A DNA stretch of 64,000 nt from QHXW01 sp035297145. GTDB lineage: Bacteria > Acidobacteriota > Terriglobia > Bryobacterales > Bryobacteraceae. Positions 57,800 through 64,000 of the stretch are shown here, one piece after another. The notes beneath the pieces were generated by a model. That model worked only from the letters and a program-made list of their open reading frames with translations, had not been told where the DNA came from and did not search any database. Within the stretch, counting starts at the first letter, position 1. Every line of letters starts with the position of its first letter. Both the position numbers and the translations under genes were made by a program. The stretch is from assembly GCA_035297145.1 (NCBI GenBank), contig DATGZN010000112.1, positions 1 to 64,000 of the forward strand, in the 5' to 3' direction.

Positions 57800-58471
57800 A
57801 TGGCCGTCTTATCTTTCATGTCTGTTCGACTGCTTGTCTGGGCCGTCGCGCTTTCAAGTCTTACAAGGGCCCAGGGCCCAGGCTCCGGCGCTCCACCCAG
57901 CAGTTCCAACGCGACTTCCGGGCCATCGTCGGCGCAGTGGCGCGGCCTCAGCGTGAAAGAGAAGCTCCGCTATGATGCTCGCCATTTCTTCGATGTGGAG
58001 CACCTCGTCTATGCCGGCATGGGTGCGGGTCTCGATCAATGGCGCGAGCGTCCCGGCCAATGGGGCGATGGATATGGCGCGTTTGGGCAGCGATACGGGT
58101 CCCATTTTGGACAGTATCTGGTGCAACGCAGCGTGATGGCCCCGGTGCAGGCCATCGATCACGAAGATACTCGATATTTCCGTTCGAAGCGCACGAGTTA
58201 CAAAGGCCGGATACGCGATGCGTTTCTTCAGACTGTCTGGCGCCATAACGACAGCGGCGGCATGATGCCCGCGTACAGCGAGTTCGTCGGCGACTACACT
58301 GCGGCCGCGGTATCACGGATGTGGTGGCCGAACCGATATCACACGGTTTCCGCCGTCCTGATTGCCGGATCGGACACGGTGCTGATCGACGCGGGTATAA
58401 ACATCCTGCACGAGTTCGCGCCCGATGTGAAACGTCGGCTGCACTTACAACGCTTCACGCCACAACCCTAG
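57800..58471 (+). CDS. Exported protein, most divergent member of a three-gene paralogue set
   Basis: An exported protein of 223 residues from the ATG at 57800 (GTG at 57752 and ATG at 57818 are alternatives). A signal-like helix at the N-terminus precedes a linker and a domain containing DHEDTRYF and NILHEFAPDVKRRLHLQRF. The two genes that follow carry HEDERYY...FREFWPDI and HEDPRYF...LKEFWPDI at the same places. The three are therefore related. There is no known function. Confidence 0.65.
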   Translation: MAVLSFMSVRLLVWAVALSSLTRAQGPGSGAPPSSSNATSGPSSAQWRGLSVKEKLRYDARHFFDVEHLVYAGMGAGLDQWRERPGQWGDGYGAFGQRYGSHFGQYLVQRSVMAPVQAIDHEDTRYFRSKRTSYKGRIRDAFLQTVWRHNDSGGMMPAYSEFVGDYTAAAVSRMWWPNRYHTVSAVLIAGSDTVLIDAGINILHEFAPDVKRRLHLQRFTPQP

Positions 58472-58496
58472 ACGGTTCGGCAGCGAGCCGTGAGCA

Positions 58497-59285
58497 CTAC
58501 GGGTGACGGTGCAGGACGTGGGTGGCGATGTCCGGCCAGAACTCGCGAAAGACGTTGGTCAGCGCGTCACGCCCCACTGCGTATCCGAACTTAACGGCCA
58601 GCGCACCGAGAGTGCGATCCTGCCTGGGGTAATAGAACTGCGAGATCTCTTGGGAAACGCCGCGGCCGAAAATTTCGGCGGCATTGATGGTGTTGTGTCC
58701 GTGGTAATTCGGTGTGATGAGAATGCGTGTGGCCGCGTAAACGCCCCGTTTCAGGACACCGCCCTCGCCCATCGCATAGTAACGCTCGTCCTCGTGAAAA
58801 ACAGTGGGTAGGGCGAAGATGACCAGGTAATTCCCGTCGGTCTTATCCACAAAGCCGCGCCAGTAGTACCGGCCGAAGCCGGGCAGACCTTCTCCCAGTT
58901 GCGGGTGCGAATCCGAGGCCCACTCGGCCATCGCCGAGGTGATGCCGACGAAGATGAAGGAGGAGTAATCGAAGCTGTTCTCGGTTGCGATCTTGAACGC
59001 TTCTTTGGGAGTGGGTGGCGGCGGAATCGCTCCGGCGCTCACGGCGCGATAATTCGGCATCACTCCCAAGATTCGTTTGGGCTGCTGTTTGGAGACCGGC
59101 ACTTCGGATTTCGCCGGAGGCTGGTTCGAGTCGGTCTGGCCGGGCACCGCCGCCTGAGGCTGGCTTTGCGCGTCGGAATCGCCGGCGGCGGTCGCGGATG
59201 CGACCGGTTCATCGCCGGCGAAAACGCATTGACAGGCGACTGCAAGGTAACAAAGGAACACCGCTAACCTCATTGACACCAGCAT
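58497..59285 (-). CDS. Exported paralogue with KRILGV and HEDERYY motifs
   Basis: A 262-residue exported protein, function unknown. A signal peptide (MRLAVFLCYLAVACQCVFAG) is followed by a Pro/Gln-rich linker (30-70), then KRILGVMPNYR (from Lys70), a helical membrane-like stretch (SFDYSSFIFVGITSAMAEW), VFHEDERYYAMGEGG and FREFWPDI near the end. The order matches the gene at 59379, on the opposite strand and divergent, indicating duplication with inversion. No enzyme motif is recognised. Confidence 0.7.
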   Translation of the reverse strand: MLVSMRLAVFLCYLAVACQCVFAGDEPVASATAAGDSDAQSQPQAAVPGQTDSNQPPAKSEVPVSKQQPKRILGVMPNYRAVSAGAIPPPPTPKEAFKIATENSFDYSSFIFVGITSAMAEWASDSHPQLGEGLPGFGRYYWRGFVDKTDGNYLVIFALPTVFHEDERYYAMGEGGVLKRGVYAATRILITPNYHGHNTINAAEIFGRGVSQEISQFYYPRQDRTLGALAVKFGYAVGRDALTNVFREFWPDIATHVLHRHP

Positions 59286-59378
59286 AAATCTTACTGCAGC
59301 CTAAGGGAAACGACTGCATTGTTTCTGCGCACTAAGATTCCTTAATGTGGTAACCGCAGTGGAGTCTGCTAGCATCTA

Positions 59379-60212
59379 GTGTTAGTGGGGATATTTCGTA
59401 CCTCTTTCCTTCCAGCGGTGCTGTCGATTGCCGCGGTTTGTTGCGTAAGCGGCCAGCAGCCGGCGGCGGACACTGGTGCGGGTGCGCCGGCAACTGGCAA
59501 TGCGGCACCGGCCGCAGATCCCCCGGCGGCAGCTCCCGCAGCGGCACCGACCGCGCCCACAGCCACCGCGGATAACATCGCGCCGGTTTTGCCCGTAGAG
59601 CCAATCGACAAGCGGATTCTGGGCGTTCTGCCGAACTACAGGACGGTTCAGGACACTGGCGCCGTCGAGCCGATTCCCCCCAAGCACAAGCTGTGGATTG
59701 CTTCCAAGGACAGTTTCGATTACCCCATTTGGCTCACGGCTGCCGGATTTGCAGGGCTGTACCAGATCGAGAATGAAAACCCTGAATTCGGGCAGGGAGT
59801 CAAGGGCTACTTCAAACGTTACGCAAGTTCGTTCGCCGACCAGGCGATCGGCAACATGCTGACGGAGGGGGTGCTTCCCTCGCTGCTTCACGAAGACCCG
59901 CGCTACTTCCGCCAGGGCAAGGGTAGCATTGTGCATCGCACTGGGTACGCGCTGACGCGCATCCTGGTGACGCGCACCGATGCCGGCACCAACCGGTTCA
60001 ACTTTTCTGAAGTCATCGGGAACTCGCTTGCGGTTGCGATTTCCAACATCTACTACACCCAGGATCGTGAGGCCCTCGACAACGCCCAGAGGCTGGGGTT
60101 GCAATTGGGCACCGACGCCATTTCCAACGTCCTCAAGGAATTCTGGCCGGACATCAAGCACAGGCTATTCCGTCACCGGCCGCCGGCTGAAATCTCCGCG
60201 CTGGAATTCTAG
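59379..60212 (+). CDS. Exported paralogue with KRILGV and HEDPRYF motifs
   Basis: A 277-residue exported protein of the same family, from a GTG start at 59379 (no ATG fits). A signal peptide (LPAVLSIAAVCCVSGQ) and an Ala/Pro-rich linker (30-75) are followed by KRILGVLPNYR (from Lys78), SFDYPIWLTAAGFAGLYQIE, LLHEDPRYFRQGKGS and VLKEFWPDIKHRLFRHRP. The stop codon directly abuts that of the convergent VWFA gene, leaving no intergenic base. The role is unknown. Confidence 0.72.
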   Translation: MLVGIFRTSFLPAVLSIAAVCCVSGQQPAADTGAGAPATGNAAPAADPPAAAPAAAPTAPTATADNIAPVLPVEPIDKRILGVLPNYRTVQDTGAVEPIPPKHKLWIASKDSFDYPIWLTAAGFAGLYQIENENPEFGQGVKGYFKRYASSFADQAIGNMLTEGVLPSLLHEDPRYFRQGKGSIVHRTGYALTRILVTRTDAGTNRFNFSEVIGNSLAVAISNIYYTQDREALDNAQRLGLQLGTDAISNVLKEFWPDIKHRLFRHRPPAEISALEF

Positions 60213-62342
60213 TTACTGGCTCACGCCGGCGGGCGAGGCCTGCGCCGCGGGAAGCAAGACCACCGGCGTTCTGGGGAACGCGAACTTGCGGCCGAATTCA
60301 TCGATGATATTCACTTGGCAGACGTACTTGCCGGGTTTCAAATCCTTCAATGAGGCTTGCAGACGCAGCGGGATCGTATTGGTGCGTTTGGCGTCAGCAC
60401 GGTTGACGCGGACGGGCGCGGTCTCGAGCACTTTACGGCTGCCGTCGAAAAGCGCCAGGTCGGCGGCGACGCTGGTGGGCCGGACATTTTGCGGAAGATT
60501 CTCAGGGATCGCGGGATCGTAGACTTCCAGGTACACGTAAAGATCCTGGCCTGGCCGGAAAACGCGGATTACGTTGGGCACAATCTTCTGGCCAGTGCTA
60601 TCGACCAGGGGATTCTGCTGCACCAGTTTTTTATCGTTCTTCACTCCCGCGCTCTGCTGGCCGCGCTGATTGCTGAGAATCACCGAGCTGAAGCGCAGCG
60701 CCGAGCCCGAAGAAAGATCGGGTATGGTGAACGGCGTCTCAAACGTTCCCACCTTGCCCTCGCCGTTCTCGCGCGCCACGAAGCGCAGCTTATATTTCCC
60801 GGGCGTGAGCGTGAGGCCGGTATCGTACTGAATGTGCTTGCGTGTGACCTGGCCGGCAGTGGCTTCATCCAGCTTCAAGGGGATGGTGTCGCGCACGGCG
60901 GCGGCTGGCTTGTCGTGCGCGTCGCGTACCTCGGCGGTGAAGTCCAACTCGGTGGCCGCCTTGCTGCCTTTGCTGTGGAAGGCGAGCGCTGAGCCGGGAA
61001 TCTCCACCGACAAGGGTACGAAATATTTTGACTTATCGAGGCGAAAGTAATCCAGCTCGACGGCCAGCGGCAGGTCGGTGATCGGATTCTCGCTTTCGAG
61101 GGCGCGTTGGAGCTGCGCTTCTTTGTTGGCCTCGCTCATGCGGGCGAAAGTGGTGGGGGCAAAATAACCTTTCCGGAAGTCCAGCTTGGCTTTGGCCAGC
61201 GTGACGCGCGGCGCAAGCCTCACTTGAATGCGGCGGTAGCGGCCATCCTCGGCCGCATTGGTGCTGGCGTAGGTCAGGATGTAGTAGCTCTCGATATCCT
61301 TCTGGACTTGCGTCATGCCGAGGGTGAGATCGTTCGAGTCGAGCAGCGCCTTGCCACCGGTGTCGGCGGCCAATGTGGCGAGCGTCTCCTGCTGGTCATG
61401 CAGGCTGTTGCGCAACGACGCTTGTGCGGCGCCTCTATAGAGGTTCGTTCCTACGGCGCCGGCCTGGGATGCGTCGCCGCCGGGTACCTGCGCCACGAGG
61501 CCCCGGGCATCGATGGGATAGAACGCGACGTTGGCCCGCACTGCCTCGTTCACGGTGGCACGAAGCTGCGATTGATTGTCCACGCCGGTCTTGTCGACGC
61601 CAGCCGATATGTAGACCAGCGCTTTCTTTTCCGGATATGGCGCCAGACGGCGGGCGGCGTCCTCGAGAGCCGCGAGCTTGAGATCCGTGTTGAAGATGTT
61701 GAACTCAGTTTCGTCGGCAACGAAGGAGCCGCTCTGATCTTCAGCGTCCGCGCCGGTGTCCGCCAGGCCCGCCTGCTCACTCGAGTCGCCGATGTGGACG
61801 CGGTGGATGGCGGCGAGCAGCAAATCGCGATCGTCGGTAAATTCCTGCACGGTCTTGAGGGTGACCCCGAAGGTCATCAGCGAGACCATATCACTCCGCG
61901 TGAGCTGTGTGTTGACGAACTTCGTTGCGGCTTCGACCGCGCGGATCTGCTCGGGCGGCTGCATCGAGGAGAGGTCAAACAGCATGACAATCAGGCGGCG
62001 GTCGCGATACTTGGTATCCGGATCGGTGTTGGCTGGGGCTGTCGCGGGTTTTGGCGGCGCGGGCGGGGCGGCGGTGTCGCGAGTCTTGAGCTCCGGTGTA
62101 GCGGCCGGTAAAGCTTTCGTCTCCAACTGTTGCAGATCGCAGCTCAACAAGTTCTGCTGTTTGTTGTCTTCGAAAATGATGAAATCGTCCTTGCTAAGGC
62201 TGGTGACCGGCCTGCCGTTGGCGTCGGTTACCCGGACGTCCACCACCACCACGTTCGTCGTGGTGGAGAAGGTCACCCGCGGCGGGTTGGGCGACTGCGC
62301 CACGAGCAGCGAAGTGATGATCAGAATCGTGAGAAATCTCAA
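60213..62342 (-). CDS. Secreted VWFA-related domain protein (long form)
   Basis: A 709-residue secreted protein with signal peptide (MRFLTILIITSLLVAQ). A beta module (VVVVDVRVTDANGRPVTSLSKDDF) is followed by a VWA-like domain beginning at LIVMLFDLSSMQPPEQ, whose DLSSM keeps the metal-binding serines of MIDAS. The family segment ANVAFYPIDARGLV comes later, and beta-sandwich modules extend to the C-terminus. Its ATG overlaps the TonB-receptor-like stop, so the two are co-translated. It is probably a partner of the receptor in binding external polymer, but that is inferred from context only. Confidence 0.88.
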   Translation of the reverse strand: MRFLTILIITSLLVAQSPNPPRVTFSTTTNVVVVDVRVTDANGRPVTSLSKDDFIIFEDNKQQNLLSCDLQQLETKALPAATPELKTRDTAAPPAPPKPATAPANTDPDTKYRDRRLIVMLFDLSSMQPPEQIRAVEAATKFVNTQLTRSDMVSLMTFGVTLKTVQEFTDDRDLLLAAIHRVHIGDSSEQAGLADTGADAEDQSGSFVADETEFNIFNTDLKLAALEDAARRLAPYPEKKALVYISAGVDKTGVDNQSQLRATVNEAVRANVAFYPIDARGLVAQVPGGDASQAGAVGTNLYRGAAQASLRNSLHDQQETLATLAADTGGKALLDSNDLTLGMTQVQKDIESYYILTYASTNAAEDGRYRRIQVRLAPRVTLAKAKLDFRKGYFAPTTFARMSEANKEAQLQRALESENPITDLPLAVELDYFRLDKSKYFVPLSVEIPGSALAFHSKGSKAATELDFTAEVRDAHDKPAAAVRDTIPLKLDEATAGQVTRKHIQYDTGLTLTPGKYKLRFVARENGEGKVGTFETPFTIPDLSSGSALRFSSVILSNQRGQQSAGVKNDKKLVQQNPLVDSTGQKIVPNVIRVFRPGQDLYVYLEVYDPAIPENLPQNVRPTSVAADLALFDGSRKVLETAPVRVNRADAKRTNTIPLRLQASLKDLKPGKYVCQVNIIDEFGRKFAFPRTPVVLLPAAQASPAGVSQ

Positions 62343-64000
62343 AACCGGAACCTCACAACCGCGCTCAGCGAGCGCATGCTCGAGGCTGAGACGGGCGCGC
62401 CATAGTTGAGGGCGCCCACCACCGTGTTGACACTCGTGTAGTTCACCTGGTTCAGCACATTGTTGGCTTCCAGGCGCAACTCCAGACGTCGGCGGGTTTC
62501 TCCGAACTGGAACGAGCGGGCGAACGCCGCGTTCAGGGACACCAGATCCGGACCGGGGATTGTGTTGCGGTCGGCGTCTCCGAATTCACCGGCTGGGGGA
62601 AGAGTAAAGGCGTCCAGGTTGAAGAACCCCGTGGAGGATGCCACGCTCTCTCCGGTGGCTTCGGCGCGCCCGCTGCCCGCGCCGTTGGTTTGGGCCAGTC
62701 GCGCAGTATTGCCGAGAACACGAGCCGTCAGCGGAATGCCTGTCTCGGCCGTGAGGCCACCGCTCAATTGCCAGTCGCGCAGCAAGCGCCCGGACGTGCT
62801 GGTAGCGGCGATGCGCGAGGTGGCGGTGCCGAAGGGCGACGTATAGATCCAGTTCCAGGTCAAGACGTGGCGGCGGTCGAAATTTGAAAGGCTCCGCTCG
62901 GCTGAAATGTCCAGCCAGTTCTGGGCGACGCTGGTGCCCGAGTTGCCGAAGGTGGAGGCATCGTCGATAGATTTCGAGAAAGTGTAGAAAGTCTGCATCG
63001 AAATGCCGCCGCTGAATCGCCGGTTCACGCGGAGTTGCAGGGCGTGATAGATGGAATCGCCAACCGAGTTATCAAACGTGAAGCCGACCGCATTGCCGAT
63101 CTGGTTCCCCTGGCGAAAGCTCCCGGTTTCGTTGGGCAGAATCTGGACGTCGAGGCCGGTGCCCTTGGTGCCGAGATAGCCGAGCTCAATGAAGAAATTT
63201 TTCGGCAGCTCATGCTGCACTGTGACGCTCCAGGTCTGCGCGTAAGGCGTGCGGTAATTGCGATCGACCGCGAAGGTGTTGGTGATGTCTTTGGGGGACA
63301 CGGAGACAAAGCCGCTCGCCAGCGTTAGGGGGTCCTCCGGGTTGCTGTTGACGTTCTCCGAAGTGGCGAAAGGCGGCTGCTGTGCGAGGCGTATGCCGAA
63401 CGGAATGTAAGACTGGCCGTTGTAGTAGATGCCGTACCCGATGCGGACTAAGGTCGAACGCTTGATCTGCGGGACCTTCCAGGCGAGCGCGACGCGCGGC
63501 GAAAAATTGTGGTAATCGGGGTTGATCAGGCCCGCGGGGAACTGGCCCGTGTATGGACCACTGCCACCGGCCACCACGGGAGCGACGGCGGAAAAATACG
63601 GACCGATATCGAGATTGGCCTCGTGGCCGTACTTTTCGGTGAGCGGCGTGAAGAAATCCCAGCGGCCGCCGAGGTTGAGCGTCAGGCTGGGCCGGATCTT
63701 CCAATCGTCCATGAAATAACCGCTCACGCTGGTCTGGCGGAAATACGTGCTGAAGTTGCCGTATTGAATGGAAGCGGACTGCGGAAGGCCCAGGAGGAAA
63801 TCGGCGAAGTCGAAGCCTGTTCCCGCGGCCGGCACTTTGTTCGCATCCAGTTCGCTCGTGCCCTGGCCGGTAAAGTTGAATGTGCCGCGCCCGTTCTGTT
63901 CGGTCTGCGAATTTAAATCGTTGCGATTGAATTGCACGCCCCAGGTGAACGTGTGGACGCCGTGCGACCAGACCAGGCTATCGCTCGAGCCCTGGCTCTG
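62339..64000 (-). CDS. TonB-dependent receptor-like outer-membrane protein (C-terminal part, cut by window edge)
   Basis: The frame is open to the window edge, giving 553 residues; a GTG at 63937 lies inside and is not the real start. The sequence is a large outer-membrane beta-barrel of the acidobacterial CarboxypepD_reg/TonB type, with SGYFMDDWKIRPSLTLNLGGRWDFF, SPRVALAWKVP, VTVQHELPKNFFIELGYLGTKG and a C-terminal FRF. Alternating hydrophobic strands and an aromatic terminus fit an outer-membrane barrel. The upstream part, with plug and N-terminal CarboxypepD_reg domain, is outside the window. It overlaps the VWFA gene by four bases. Confidence 0.85.
   Translation of the reverse strand, partial: QSQGSSDSLVWSHGVHTFTWGVQFNRNDLNSQTEQNGRGTFNFTGQGTSELDANKVPAAGTGFDFADFLLGLPQSASIQYGNFSTYFRQTSVSGYFMDDWKIRPSLTLNLGGRWDFFTPLTEKYGHEANLDIGPYFSAVAPVVAGGSGPYTGQFPAGLINPDYHNFSPRVALAWKVPQIKRSTLVRIGYGIYYNGQSYIPFGIRLAQQPPFATSENVNSNPEDPLTLASGFVSVSPKDITNTFAVDRNYRTPYAQTWSVTVQHELPKNFFIELGYLGTKGTGLDVQILPNETGSFRQGNQIGNAVGFTFDNSVGDSIYHALQLRVNRRFSGGISMQTFYTFSKSIDDASTFGNSGTSVAQNWLDISAERSLSNFDRRHVLTWNWIYTSPFGTATSRIAATSTSGRLLRDWQLSGGLTAETGIPLTARVLGNTARLAQTNGAGSGRAEATGESVASSTGFFNLDAFTLPPAGEFGDADRNTIPGPDLVSLNAAFARSFQFGETRRRLELRLEANNVLNQVNYTSVNTVVGALNYGAPVSASSMRSLSAVVRFRF

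Overview
The window looks like a chromosome segment from an Acidobacteriota species, most probably of the Solibacter/Bryobacter type (inference from gene content). Pointers are GC-rich sequence, three VWFA-related secreted proteins, carboxypeptidase-regulatory-like (CarboxypepD_reg) secreted proteins, a large TonB-receptor-like outer-membrane protein, a PEP-CTERM protein, a PadR regulator coupled to a very large MacB/FtsX permease (the 'acidobacterial duplicated orphan permease' layout), and bacillithiol genes (bshB1 and a YfiT/BstA homologue). No phage, IS element, CRISPR array or rRNA was recognised. One tRNA (Glu, anticodon UUC) is present.

Layout. 1-3.1 kb: end of an unknown gene, an S9 peptidase, and a secreted metallo-beta-lactamase-fold protein broken by a one-base frameshift. 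3.2-8.6 kb (minus strand): zinc-ribbon protein, yidD, GT2 glycosyltransferase, asparagine synthase and GT39 glycosyltransferase, probably an envelope-glycan operon. 8.7-11.1 kb: a VOC-SpoIIE phosphatase fusion, then a short secreted protein abutting the C-terminal remnant of a TPR protein. 11.1-15.6 kb: a VWFA-like protein divergent from two translationally coupled CarboxypepD_reg proteins. 15.6-22.3 kb: PEP-CTERM protein, tRNA-Glu, a TPR protein with an O-antigen ligase, a VWFA protein, and a twin-arginine Gfo/Idh/MocA oxidoreductase.

22.3-30.7 kb is the most coherent system. A CecR-like TetR regulator is preceded by a perfect 17-bp inverted repeat lying over its promoter. It is followed by an ECF sigma factor, a membrane protein, a very small gene, then TolC, HlyD, two ABC ATPases and two ABC-2 permeases. 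This is a complete ybhGFSR-type efflux pump. The sigma-factor block is bounded by a 17-bp direct repeat that spans the start codon of tolC, so it may have been inserted between the regulator and the pump genes.

30.7-42.7 kb: small secreted proteins, a DUF4139 protein carrying an inserted CarboxypepD_reg domain, an operon of rhomboid protease, glutaredoxin-like protein and bshB1, a PfkB kinase, a beta-propeller protein, a putative heme-binding protein, and a 630-bp gap holding a possible LacI remnant. 41-45 kb: an MrfA/YprA-type helicase in tandem with an NAPE-PLD-like hydrolase and a membrane protein. 45-48.3 kb: PilZ protein and the operon hemD-atpZ-atpI-atpB-atpE, which lacks F0 subunit b and all F1 genes. 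48.4-57.7 kb: PadR with its giant permease, a hydrolase pseudogene, a secreted protein, proline iminopeptidase flanked by an intact yfiT and a decayed copy of the yfiT start, and an S10 peptidase. 57.8-64 kb: three paralogous secreted proteins of unknown function, a VWFA protein, and a TonB-receptor-like protein running off the window edge.
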